Position numbers and translations under genes: made by a program. DNA of 64,000 nt from Xiheimicrobium sp052034585 (GTDB lineage: Bacteria > Myxococcota > Myxococcia > Myxococcales > Myxococcaceae), in contig JBPOIJ010000001.1 in the NCBI GenBank assembly GCA_052034585.1, positions 1 through 64,000 of the forward strand. Direction: 5' to 3'. Below the pieces are notes generated by a model, which saw nothing but the letters and a program-made list of their open reading frames with translations, searched no databases and was not told where the DNA came from. Below, one piece after another: positions 25,649 through 33,956 of the stretch (the stretch's first letter is position 1; the number at the start of each line of letters is the position of its first letter).

Positions 25649-28393
25649 ATGGACACTCCGGCCCGAGACCTGAAGCCGGCGTGGCACGCGTTGTCGGCCG
25701 ACGACGTCGCCGCGACGCTCGAGGTGAGCCCCTCGCAAGGGCTGAGCGGTCGCCAGGTGCAGGAGCGCCTCGGGCGGTACGGACCCAACGCGCTCCCCGA
25801 AGCCAAGACGCGGTCGCTCCTCGCGGTCTTCGGCGGCCAGTTCAAGAGCCCGCTCATCTACCTCCTCTTCGCGGCGGCCGGTGTGGCGCTCGCGCTCGGG
25901 CACTCGCAAGACGCGATCGTGATCTTCGTCGTCGTGCTCCTCAACGCCTTCATCGGCGCCTTTCAGGAGGGCCGGGCCGAGCGATCGTTGGCGGCACTTC
26001 GCCGCCTCGCCTCGCACAAGGCGCGGCTGGTGCGTGACGGTGCAGAGCTGATCGTCGAGGCCAAGGAGGTGGTGCCAGGTGACGTGCTCGTCCTCGAGGC
26101 GGGTGACGCGGTGGCAGCCGACGCGCGGGTGATCGAGGCCGCCTCGCTCCAGGTCTCCGAAGCGGCGCTCACCGGAGAGTCGGTTCCGGTGCCGAAGTTC
26201 GTGGCCGGCGTGCCGCCAGAGACGACGCTCCCCGAGCGGAGCGATCTCGTCTTCGCCGGCACCCACGTCACCGCCGGGCGCGCCAAGGCGCTGGTGGTCG
26301 CGACCGGGCAGGAGAGCGAGATCGGCCACATCGCCCGCATGGCCGAGACGGCGGGGATCTCGAAGACGCCGCTCGAGCGGCGAGTCGATCAGTTTGGCAA
26401 AGCCATCATCTGGGTCGCGCTCGGGCTCTTCGTCCTCGTCAACCTCATCGGCTTGCTCCGTGGGCTCCCCTGGGCGGAGATCTTGATGGTCGCGATCAGC
26501 CAGGTGGTGGGAATGATCCCCGAGGGGCTGCCGGTGGCGATGACGATCGCGCTGGCCGTCGGGGTGCAACGAATGGCGAAGCGCAACGCGGTCGTTCGAC
26601 GCCTCGCGGCGGTCGAGACGCTCGGGTCGACCACCATCATCTGCAGCGACAAGACCGGAACCCTGACGCGCAACGAGATGACGGTGACGCACCTGGAGGT
26701 CGCCGGGCGGTCGATCGACGTCTCGGGCACCGGCTTCTCTCCCGACGGGCGCCTCACCGAGGGAGGCCGAGCGGTCGAGGCGCTCACCGACGTCGCGCTC
26801 CGAGAGCTGCTCGAGGCGGGCGTGCTCTGCAACGACGCGAAGCTCGAGCCGCCGACCAACGGCGAGTCCGCGTGGAGACCGATCGGCGACCCGACCGAGA
26901 TCGCGCTGGTGGCCCTCGCGCACAAAGCCGATCTCGCGCCAGACGAGATTCGTTCCCGGCTGCCGCGCAAGGCCGAGCTGCCCTTCGACCCGGCGCTCAA
27001 GTTGATGGCGACGCAGCACCAGACGCCGACCGGCACCCGAGTGCTCCTCAAGGGCGCTCCCGAAGAGCTGTTGATGCTCTGTGCGTTCGAGCGACGCGGT
27101 GGGCGTGACGAGCCGCTCTCGGCGGAGCGCCGGCTCGAGCTGGAGCAGGCGGTGAACCGGCTCACCCGGCGAGCGCTCCGGGTGCTGGCGATCGCGACGG
27201 TCGAGGGCGGGATCATCGACGGGCGCGTCGGCTTCGAGCTCTTCCGTGGCAAGGCGTGCCTGCTCGGGCTCGTCGGGCAGATCGACCCTCCGCGCATCGA
27301 GGTGAAGGACGCGGTGGCGCGCTGTCTCGCAGCCGGCGTGCGCCCGGTGATGGTGACTGGCGATCACAAGGTGACTGGGCAGGCGATCGCCGCCGAGCTG
27401 GGCATCGCGGGCCAGGCGGACGCGGCGCTCGATGGCAAGGAGCTCGAGGCGCTCAGCGACGCCGCGCTCGCGGAACGGATCGACTCGGTTCGCGTCTTCG
27501 CCCGGGTGCAGCCGGCCCAGAAGCTCCGCATCGTCGATGCCTACCAACGTCGCGGCGAAGTGGTGGCGATGACGGGAGACGGGGTGAACGACGCGCCCGC
27601 GCTGGTGAAGGCCGACGTCGGGGTCGCGATGGGGCGCAGCGGCACCGAGGTCGCCAAGGAGGCTGCGAAGATCGTGCTGGCTGACGACAACTTCGCCACC
27701 ATCGTGGCCGCCGTCGAAGAAGGGCGCGTCGTCTATCGCAACATCAAGAAGGCGGTGTTGCTCCTCTTCTCCACCTCGGCCGCCGAGGTGCTCGTCCTCC
27801 TGATCGCGATGGTGGCCGGCTTCCCACCGCCGTTCGCCGCGGTGCAGATCCTCTGGAACAACCTGGTGACCGAGGGCCTCATCACCGTCAACCTCATCAT
27901 GGAGCCGGCCGAGGGCGACGAGATGCGGCGCCGCCCGATTCCTCCCGACGAGCCGCTGCTGACGCGCACCTTGCTGACGCGAATCGCGTTCATGACTCCG
28001 GCGATCGTCGCCTCGACGCTCGGCTGGTTCATGTACCGGACCTGGAGCGGCGTTCCGGCGGCGCAGGTGCAGAGCGAGGCCTTCACGCTCCTCGCGCTGT
28101 GCGAGTGGTTCAACGTGCTCAACTGCCGCTCGGAGTGGCGCTCGGCGCTCAACCTGACCGTCTTCACCAACCGCTGGCTCGTCGGTGGGCTGATCGTCGG
28201 CAACCTCCTGCAGCTCACGGTCATCTTCTGGGGCCCGGTCGGCCGCATCTTCCACACGGTGCCCTTCGAGCTGCCGACCGCGATCGCGCTGGGCGCCGTC
28301 GCGAGCCTGGTGCTCTGGGTCGAGGAGGCCCGGAAGTGGTTCGTCCGTCGGAGAGAGCGCGCGGTGGCTCAGCCCCTCGCGAGCAAGGCCTGA
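25649..28393 (+). CDS. P2-type cation-transporting P-type ATPase
   Basis: This 914-residue protein has all P-type ATPase landmarks: TGES at 175-178, PEGLP at 291-295, phosphorylation motif DKTGT at 334-338, a KGAPE nucleotide-site motif and TGDGVNDAP. The layout (PEGLP in M4, ten predicted helices, N-terminal cation-ATPase domain) is that of P2 (Ca2+/Na+ type) pumps. At the ion site the SERCA Asn768 position reads Ser (FSTSAAEV) and the Asp800 position reads Glu (NLVTEGL), while the two glutamates are kept, so the transported ion is uncertain. I chose the ATG at 25649 (MDTPARD), since upstream residues are basic and unlike the family. Confidence 0.9.
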   Translation: MDTPARDLKPAWHALSADDVAATLEVSPSQGLSGRQVQERLGRYGPNALPEAKTRSLLAVFGGQFKSPLIYLLFAAAGVALALGHSQDAIVIFVVVLLNAFIGAFQEGRAERSLAALRRLASHKARLVRDGAELIVEAKEVVPGDVLVLEAGDAVAADARVIEAASLQVSEAALTGESVPVPKFVAGVPPETTLPERSDLVFAGTHVTAGRAKALVVATGQESEIGHIARMAETAGISKTPLERRVDQFGKAIIWVALGLFVLVNLIGLLRGLPWAEILMVAISQVVGMIPEGLPVAMTIALAVGVQRMAKRNAVVRRLAAVETLGSTTIICSDKTGTLTRNEMTVTHLEVAGRSIDVSGTGFSPDGRLTEGGRAVEALTDVALRELLEAGVLCNDAKLEPPTNGESAWRPIGDPTEIALVALAHKADLAPDEIRSRLPRKAELPFDPALKLMATQHQTPTGTRVLLKGAPEELLMLCAFERRGGRDEPLSAERRLELEQAVNRLTRRALRVLAIATVEGGIIDGRVGFELFRGKACLLGLVGQIDPPRIEVKDAVARCLAAGVRPVMVTGDHKVTGQAIAAELGIAGQADAALDGKELEALSDAALAERIDSVRVFARVQPAQKLRIVDAYQRRGEVVAMTGDGVNDAPALVKADVGVAMGRSGTEVAKEAAKIVLADDNFATIVAAVEEGRVVYRNIKKAVLLLFSTSAAEVLVLLIAMVAGFPPPFAAVQILWNNLVTEGLITVNLIMEPAEGDEMRRRPIPPDEPLLTRTLLTRIAFMTPAIVASTLGWFMYRTWSGVPAAQVQSEAFTLLALCEWFNVLNCRSEWRSALNLTVFTNRWLVGGLIVGNLLQLTVIFWGPVGRIFHTVPFELPTAIALGAVASLVLWVEEARKWFVRRRERAVAQPLASKA

Positions 28394-28441
28394 GCGCCCT
28401 CGAACGCGTGCGTCACGTTCCGTGCAGCCCAGGCCCGACGT

Positions 28442-29983
28442 TCAATTCCACCGGCGCTGGAGCGCCCCCACCGTCGCGTCGGCCAGGTTCGCCGCCGCCT
28501 GTGGCCCAGGCCCGGTGATGATCTCGAGGCCCGCCTTCTTCGCCGTGACGACGCGTGACATGTTGGCGACGTCCTTGAGCACGTGGGTCTCGCCTCCAGC
28601 CGCCTCGAGCGCGCGGTGGGTGTTCACGTCGTGGGTGAACTGGATCTCCTTGCGACCCGTCATTCCGACGTAGCCCTCGAACGGCGGGAGCGAGGCGGTC
28701 TCGATGCCCTTGTTGAGCGGCTCGCGCTTGCCGTTCACTTCGACGTCGACGGCGGCGAGCAGCGTGGGCCCGTGACACAGCCCGATGATCGGCAGCTTCT
28801 CGTCGACGGCCTTGTTCATCATCGAGGCGATGTTGGGGTTCGCGGTGAGCTTGGACCCGCCGCGCCCATCGGGCATGCCGACCGCGACGTCTTCGTTGAA
28901 GCCCAGCCCGCCGGCCATGTAGACGGCGCCGAAGTTCTTCGGGTCGAACTTCGAGGCAGGCGCCGCGTTGCCGAGGAGCTCTCGAGCCAGCTCTCCCGCT
29001 CGACCGGCTGGATCGATTCGCTCGGGAGTGCCGAAGCCGCTCATGTGCGAGGCGACACCCAGGCTGTCGCGCTGAATGGCGACTGGACGGCCCTCGGGCG
29101 TGAAGATCTGCACCGCATAGCCCTGGTCCTTCATCTTGACGGCCCAGTCCATCAGCTCCTGCCACTGCGCCCCGTGCGAGCTCGCGATCGCGGCGATGCT
29201 CTTCTCGCGCGGCGCCTTCGGCGTCAGCTCGGCGGGTGGCAGGCGTGCCTCGATCGTCTCGAGGGCGTCGTCGAGCGAGACCGAGCCGTTCTCCACCCCG
29301 AAGGCGCGCTTGAGCAAGGTGCGCTCCTGCGAGTCGAGGTTGCCGGTGTTGGCGCCCTGCCGAACGGGCGTGTCCCACAGGCCCTGCATCGGCAGCATCG
29401 AGAAGTAGGCCTTCCGATCGGCTTGGGTGAGCGTGCCCGCCTGCGCCTTCGCCAGCATCGAGTCGAGCGCCTTCGCGTCGGCCGTGAGCTTGGGCCCATT
29501 GAGCGCACCCAAGAGCTCGGTCTCGACGGGCCGGCTCAAGCGGAGCAGCGGCTGACCCCAGTCGTCGCTCTTGATGTGGTGCTCGGGATCCATGCCGTAC
29601 TTCTTGATGTACGCCGCGCGCACCGAACCGACCTGCTCTGGACTCATGCCCGAGAAGAGCTGCTTGGCGCGGTCGACCCGGGTGGCGTCGTTGTCGATCA
29701 GCACGCCCGAGCGATCTTTCGCGATGCCATGGAGCACCTCGGCCATCTGCTTCGGGTCCTTCGAGGCGCGCGCCGCGTCGACGGCCTTGGCCGACACCGG
29801 GAACGGACCATTGCCCTGCACCGCGCTCGGCGACACCTTCGCTGGGGCCACCGTGGGCCGAGCCTTCGAGGGCTTCGCGAGCCAGCCCGTCGCGGTCGGG
29901 GCGCGTTCGGCGGCGCGTTGCGGCTTGGGCTCACTGCGGGGCTGCGAGACGGTGGGAGCGGTCGTTCGGCGAATCGTCGTCAT
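28442..29983 (-). CDS. annexin-like repeat/DJ-1-PfpI fusion protein
   Basis: This 513-residue protein has no signal peptide. Residues 1-65 are Pro/Arg/Ala-rich. Residues about 95-160 resemble one annexin-type repeat (RVDRAKQLFSGMSPEQ, AAYIKKYGMD, IKSDDWG). A helical linker follows. Residues about 260-510 form a DJ-1/PfpI domain with the nucleophile elbow Cys403 in GLCHGPTLLAAV. DJ-1 relatives of this class include chaperones, glyoxalases and amidases. The ATG at 29983 is preceded by GAGG. It is convergent with the ATPase and divergent from modA. No transport or regulatory motif links it to molybdate. Confidence 0.75.
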   Translation of the reverse strand: MTTIRRTTAPTVSQPRSEPKPQRAAERAPTATGWLAKPSKARPTVAPAKVSPSAVQGNGPFPVSAKAVDAARASKDPKQMAEVLHGIAKDRSGVLIDNDATRVDRAKQLFSGMSPEQVGSVRAAYIKKYGMDPEHHIKSDDWGQPLLRLSRPVETELLGALNGPKLTADAKALDSMLAKAQAGTLTQADRKAYFSMLPMQGLWDTPVRQGANTGNLDSQERTLLKRAFGVENGSVSLDDALETIEARLPPAELTPKAPREKSIAAIASSHGAQWQELMDWAVKMKDQGYAVQIFTPEGRPVAIQRDSLGVASHMSGFGTPERIDPAGRAGELARELLGNAAPASKFDPKNFGAVYMAGGLGFNEDVAVGMPDGRGGSKLTANPNIASMMNKAVDEKLPIIGLCHGPTLLAAVDVEVNGKREPLNKGIETASLPPFEGYVGMTGRKEIQFTHDVNTHRALEAAGGETHVLKDVANMSRVVTAKKAGLEIITGPGPQAAANLADATVGALQRRWN

Positions 29984-29994
29984 GGGGGCCTCGG

Positions 29995-30026
29995 GGGTCG
30001 ATGAAGTCTGTCGTGGGTATCGACCC
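29995..30026. promoter_or_regulatory. 8-bp perfect inverted repeat in the divergent leader before modA
   Basis: GGGTCGAT (29995-30002) and ATCGACCC (30019-30026) are exact inverted copies with 16 bases between. The element lies 12 bases upstream of the DJ-1 fusion start and 136 bases before modA, so it could be an operator or a leader hairpin. No known binding-site consensus is recognised. Confidence 0.4.
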
Positions 30027-30119
30027 ATGGCGAGGGGGCGTGCGCAGCGGTGGCCATGATTGTCGCGACAGGCACGCTGGGTGGCGCGACCGGCCTTCTC
30101 GGCCCGCGCTCGACGAAGG

Positions 30120-30125
30120 TTGACA
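30120..30125 (+). promoter_or_regulatory. possible -35 element upstream of modA
   Basis: A consensus TTGACA lies 36 bases before the modA ATG. No convincing -10 hexamer is found at the proper spacing, so this is only a candidate. Confidence 0.25.
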
Positions 30126-30161
30126 ACCCATCAGAGGTCCCGAAGAAGCCGCAGACGTTCG

Positions 30162-30926
30162 ATGCGCGGCGTCCTCCTGCAGCTTGGCTGTTGCTTCCTC
30201 CTCGGCTGCCCGTCGGCGAAGGACGAGGTCGTGGTGTTCGCCGCGTCGAGCCTGCAGGACGTCTTCCCTCGGCTCACCAGCGAGTTTCAGCGCACGCACC
30301 CGGGCGTCGGCGTGAGCGTGAGCTTCGCCGGCAGCCAGGAGCTGCGCACCCAGCTCGAGCACGGCGCCAAGGCCGACGTCTTCGTCTCGGCGGATCGCAC
30401 GCACATGGCCGCGCTGGAGGCCGCGGGGTTGGTGGAGCCTCCGAGGATCGTGGCGAGGAACGAGCTGGTGGTGGTCGTCTCGGAGGAAGCGGCGCGGCGG
30501 GTGACCTCGCTCGAGCAGCTCCCCACGCTCGAGCGCATCGCGATCGGAGGGCCCGACGTGCCGGTGGGCCGCTACACGAAGCAGCTCCTCGAACAGCTCG
30601 GCACGAAGTTCGGGCCTGACTTCGTCTCATCGGTGGAGGCGAAGATCGTCTCGAGGGAGCTCAGCGCCCGGCAGGTGCTCGCGCGAGTGTCGCTGGGGGA
30701 AGCCGAAGCAGGGGTCGTCTACCGCACCGACGTGCTCAGCCCCTCGACCCACGTGCAGATCGTTCCCTTGCCTCCGGGCGTTCGCGTCGAGGCGGACTAC
30801 CCGGTCGCGGTGCTCGGGGCCGCGCCGCACCTCGCTCGCGCGCGGCAGTGGCGTGACTTTCTCTTCACCGACGAAGCGCTGCGCGTCTTCTCCGAGCGAG
30901 GCTTCCTCGTGGGTGGGTCGCCGTGA
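30162..30926 (+). CDS. modA: molybdate ABC transporter substrate-binding lipoprotein ModA
   Basis: This 254-residue protein has a signal peptide with lipobox LLGC, so it is lipid-anchored. The mature part follows ModA: VVVFAASSLQDVF at its start (the serine after AAS contacts oxyanion), SFAGSQELRTQLEHGAKADVFVSAD, then VARNELVVVV and the late EAGVVYRTDV motif. It captures molybdate or tungstate and hands it to ModB. I chose the ATG at 30162 since the upstream frame is arginine-rich and not signal-like. Its TGA overlaps the modB GTG (GTGA). Confidence 0.93.
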   Translation: MRGVLLQLGCCFLLGCPSAKDEVVVFAASSLQDVFPRLTSEFQRTHPGVGVSVSFAGSQELRTQLEHGAKADVFVSADRTHMAALEAAGLVEPPRIVARNELVVVVSEEAARRVTSLEQLPTLERIAIGGPDVPVGRYTKQLLEQLGTKFGPDFVSSVEAKIVSRELSARQVLARVSLGEAEAGVVYRTDVLSPSTHVQIVPLPPGVRVEADYPVAVLGAAPHLARARQWRDFLFTDEALRVFSERGFLVGGSP

Positions 30927-31714
30927 CTCGCGAACGCCGGGAGCGGGTGCTGCTGATCGCGTTGGGAGCCCTGCTCGCGGCGTACCTCGTGATGCCCGTC
31001 GCGGTGTTGATCGTGAGCAGCACGCGCACCTTCACCGAGGGCATCGGTCACCCGCTCGTCTGGCCGGCGTTGCGGCTGAGCCTGCTGACGACGACGCTGA
31101 GCCTCGTCGTGATCGTCGGCCTGGGCACTCCGCTGAGCTGGCTCATCGCCCGAAGCACGGCTCGTTGGGCCCGAATGCTCGAGACGGTGCTGCAGCTGCC
31201 AGTGGTGGTTCCGCCGGCGGTCGCGGGCGTCGCTTTGCTGCTCACCTTCGGTCGCCGTGGGCTCCTCGGCGCGTTGATGGGGCCCGACGGCTGGGCGCCC
31301 ACCTTCACGACGGCCGCAGTGGTGATGGCCGAGATCTTCGTCGCGGCGCCCTTCTTCCTCCAGGCGGCGGTCAGCGCCTTCCGGCAGCTCGACGACGGGG
31401 TGCTGCTGGTGGCGCAGACCTTGGGCGCATCGCCAGTGCGGGTGCTGCTTCGGGTCGCGGTGCCGATGGCGGGCCCGGGGCTCGTCTCGGGCGCGGCGAT
31501 GAGCTGGGCACGGGGCCTGGGCGAGTTCGGTGCCACCTTGATGTTCGCGGGGAACCTCGAAGGCCGAACCCAGACGCTCCCGCTCGCGATCTACACCGCG
31601 CTGGAGACGGACCTCCGGGTCGCGCAGTCGCTCTCGGTGGTGCTGATCGTCTTCGCCCTCGTGCTCCTCGTCGTGGTGCGGGCCCTGATGAAGTCGCTGG
31701 GGGGCGAGCGATGA
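30923..31714 (+). CDS. modB: molybdate ABC transporter permease ModB
   Basis: This 263-residue inner-membrane protein has about six helices and the ModB/CysT-type permease pattern. The EAA loop AQTLGASPVRVLLRVAVPMAGPGLVSG contacts ModC, and WARGLGEFGATLMFAGN follows. It forms the channel for molybdate. The GTG start overlaps the modA stop by 4 bases and its own TGA overlaps the modC ATG (ATGA), so modABC is one coupled unit. Confidence 0.94.
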   Translation: MTRERRERVLLIALGALLAAYLVMPVAVLIVSSTRTFTEGIGHPLVWPALRLSLLTTTLSLVVIVGLGTPLSWLIARSTARWARMLETVLQLPVVVPPAVAGVALLLTFGRRGLLGALMGPDGWAPTFTTAAVVMAEIFVAAPFFLQAAVSAFRQLDDGVLLVAQTLGASPVRVLLRVAVPMAGPGLVSGAAMSWARGLGEFGATLMFAGNLEGRTQTLPLAIYTALETDLRVAQSLSVVLIVFALVLLVVVRALMKSLGGER

Positions 31715-32451
31715 GTACGCTGGAGATCTCGGTGAAGGCCTCGGTCGGCGCGCTCGAGCTCGAGGTCTCTCTCCCTTCCTTTTCGGGCACGCTCGCGCTC
31801 GTCGGGCCGAACGGCGCTGGGAAGTCGACGCTGCTCTCGATGCTGCTCGGGGTGCGGCGGCCGAGGTCGGGACGAATCGTGGTGGGCGAGGCGGTGTTGT
31901 TCGACTCGGCGCGCGGCCTCGACATGCCGATCGAGACGCGACGGCTCGCGTGGGTGCCGCAGGATTCCGGGTTGTTTCCGCACCTGAGCGTGCGAGGCAA
32001 CGTCGAGTTCGCGGTGGACTCGGCGAGGACGGAGGCGGAGCGCACCTCGCGGGCGAATCGGGCGAACGAGCTCATCGAAGAGCTCGAGCTCGGCGGGCTG
32101 ACGAATCGGAGGATCTCCACGCTCTCGGGAGGTGAACGCCAGCGGGTGGCGCTCGCCCGCGCGCTCACCGCTGAACCGCGAGCGCTGTTGCTCGATGAGC
32201 CGCTCGCCGCGCTCGACGTCGAGTCGCGAGAAGACGTTCGCCAATTCCTCGCTCGATGGCTCGAGCGCCTCACCATTCCGTCGGTGGTGGTGACGCACGA
32301 CCCGGCAGACGCACGCATGCTCGGCCGGACGATCGCCGTCCTCGAGCGGGGAAAGGTGACGGTCCGGGGCAGCTGGGACGACGTGTCGCGCTCGACCTCG
32401 GGCTTCGCCGCGGCGTTCGGGGTGGGCGCTCCGAGTCCCCGAGCCGGTTGA
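31711..32451 (+). CDS. modC: molybdate ABC transporter ATP-binding protein ModC, short form
   Basis: This 246-residue ATPase has Walker A GPNGAGKST, Q-loop VPQDSGLFPHLSV, signature LSGGERQRV, Walker B ALLLDEPLAALD and switch His in VVTHD. The usual ModC is about 350 residues, with a C-terminal TOBE/Mop domain that senses cytoplasmic molybdate. Here the protein ends soon after the nucleotide-binding domain, so that feedback domain is missing. No other transport genes follow. Confidence 0.9.
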   Translation: MSTLEISVKASVGALELEVSLPSFSGTLALVGPNGAGKSTLLSMLLGVRRPRSGRIVVGEAVLFDSARGLDMPIETRRLAWVPQDSGLFPHLSVRGNVEFAVDSARTEAERTSRANRANELIEELELGGLTNRRISTLSGGERQRVALARALTAEPRALLLDEPLAALDVESREDVRQFLARWLERLTIPSVVVTHDPADARMLGRTIAVLERGKVTVRGSWDDVSRSTSGFAAAFGVGAPSPRAG

Positions 32452-32453
32452 GG

Positions 32454-32495
32454 GAGCCGTCGGCCATCGACCCTCGAACGATCGGACAGCGGCTC
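32454..32495. terminator. structured inverted repeat between modC and a convergent gene
   Basis: GAGCCG (32454-32459) pairs with CGGCTC (32490-32495) and an inner ATCG/CGAT pair folds within the loop. It lies just after modC and includes the stop of the convergent gene. There is no T-run, so a terminator role on either strand is only possible. Confidence 0.3.
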
Positions 32496-33159
32496 AGGTC
32501 TTCGCGCGCTGAAGCGCCTGACCGAAGGCCTCGAGCCTCGGCGCGTAGCGAGTGCGGAGCGCCTCAACCGTCTCCACTGACGCAGCCTCGACCGAGCCCG
32601 AACGAAACGGAGGCGACGGATCGTACTCGAGCGCCAACTGAATTCGCTGCGCCGCCTCGGGACCGGCGAGCTCGGCGGCGACGGTGAGCGCGAAGTCGAT
32701 GCCGGCGGTCACCCCGCCCCCGGTGATGAGATTTCCATCACGCACGACGCGCGCCTTCACCGGCGTCGCCCCCACCAAGCCAAGGAGGTGGTGATACGCC
32801 CAATGCGTGGTCGCCTGCTTTCCGCGGAGCAGCCCGGCGGCCCCGAGCAGAAACGCTCCCGTGCACACGCTCGTCACGTACTTCGCCTGCGCGGCCTGGC
32901 GACGAACGAACTCCGCCGTCTCGGCGTCGTCGATCGCCTGCTCGACGCCGAACCCACCCGGCACGCAGAGGAGCTCGACCGGTGGACACTCGGCGAACGT
33001 CGTCGTCGGCACCAGCGAGAGCCCACAGTCGGACGGAACCGGCTCGCGCGTCTTCGCCGCCAGCACGGTCGTCGCCCCCGGCACCCGATGGAGCACCTGC
33101 AACGGCCCGGTGAAGTCGAGCTGGGTCAGCCCAGGGAAGAGGACGAACCCGAGCTTCAC
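32494..33159 (-). CDS. isonitrile-hydratase-like DJ-1/PfpI family protein
   Basis: This 221-residue protein is a single GATase1/PfpI domain. It has the residues described for bacterial isonitrile hydratase (InhA): an N-terminal aspartate (Asp15 in LTQLDFTGPL), Cys99-Thr100 in SVCTGAFLLGAAGLL, and ATTHWA. InhA hydrates isonitriles to N-substituted formamides; many relatives have unknown substrates. The GTG start overlaps the TGA of the upstream binding-protein gene (GTGA). It is the last gene of a four-gene coupled operon. Confidence 0.8.
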   Translation of the reverse strand: MKLGFVLFPGLTQLDFTGPLQVLHRVPGATTVLAAKTREPVPSDCGLSLVPTTTFAECPPVELLCVPGGFGVEQAIDDAETAEFVRRQAAQAKYVTSVCTGAFLLGAAGLLRGKQATTHWAYHHLLGLVGATPVKARVVRDGNLITGGGVTAGIDFALTVAAELAGPEAAQRIQLALEYDPSPPFRSGSVEAASVETVEALRTRYAPRLEAFGQALQRAKT

Positions 33160-33956
33160 AGACTGGCGAGCGCGACGCGGTAGAGCGCGCGATAGCCCAT
33201 GCGCGGCGCCGGCTCGAAGCGATCGGCGTGGAAGAGGTCCTTGAGCACCCGCGCGCCCTCGGCCGTCTCCTTCATCGCGAGCAACACCTTCTCGAGCTCG
33301 CTCACCGCCGCAGCGCCCATCGACATCGAGACCGCCACCCCGTCGTTCGGCGACTCGTCCGTCACTGCCAACGCGCGGAAGGCGCCCTCGTGTCCCGGCC
33401 ACAGCTCCGCCACCCCGCCCAGCTCCTGGCCCTTCGCGGGAGCGAACACACTGGTGACGTCGACGCTGCCTTTGGCGACGAGCTCGAGCGCGGCGCGGTA
33501 GTTCCCCACGAAGTCCTGCTTGAAGAAGAGCTTCGCGGGGTCGTGGCCTTGATCGCGCAGCCACGCCATCGGCAACAGATAGCCACCGACGGAGTCACGA
33601 TCGCTCCACACCGCGCTGGTGCCCTGGAGCGTGTCCTTGGTGACGTTCGCGTCCTTCCGGCAGAGCAGCACCGCGCGGTAGGTCGAGGCCCCGTCGCGAA
33701 CGCCGCGAACGAGCACCCGCACGCCCATCGCCTCGATGCGCGCGCAGACGAACGGTGGCGCCCAGGCTGCGTCGACCTTCCCGCCGAGCAGATCCTTCGC
33801 CAGCGTCTCGTAGGAGGTGGGGATGACGACCTCCGCCGGCTTGCCGAGCGCCTGGCTCAGGTAGGCCTGGAGCGCGGCGGCCTTGCCCTGCACCTCTCCC
33901 AGCGTCTGGGGAATCGCGAACCGAATGCTCGTTCGTGCCTTGGGAGTGGTCGCCAT
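33156..33956 (-). CDS. PhnD-like (phosphate/phosphonate type) binding protein without signal peptide
   Basis: This 266-residue protein follows the PhnD/PF12974 periplasmic-binding fold: RFAIPQTLG at the start, VEVVIPTSYETLAKDLLGGKVDAAWAPP-like sequence, SVGGYLLP and DVTSVFAPAK. There is no signal peptide or lipobox, and no ABC permease or ATPase nearby, so it is probably cytoplasmic and may sense rather than transport a ligand. The ATG at 33956 shares its A with the stop of the TerB-like gene; an alternative GTG lies 3 bases upstream. Confidence 0.78.
   Translation of the reverse strand: MATTPKARTSIRFAIPQTLGEVQGKAAALQAYLSQALGKPAEVVIPTSYETLAKDLLGGKVDAAWAPPFVCARIEAMGVRVLVRGVRDGASTYRAVLLCRKDANVTKDTLQGTSAVWSDRDSVGGYLLPMAWLRDQGHDPAKLFFKQDFVGNYRAALELVAKGSVDVTSVFAPAKGQELGGVAELWPGHEGAFRALAVTDESPNDGVAVSMSMGAAAVSELEKVLLAMKETAEGARVLKDLFHADRFEPAPRMGYRALYRVALASL

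Noticed and set aside
25409..28255. 948-codon minus-strand frame opposite the P-type ATPase
   Set aside because: The plus strand has all ATPase motifs; the minus frame is an antisense shadow with Arg/His/Asp-rich composition.
29984..30161. Molybdenum-cofactor riboswitch before modA
   Set aside because: The leader has one inverted repeat but nothing I recognise as the conserved Moco aptamer.
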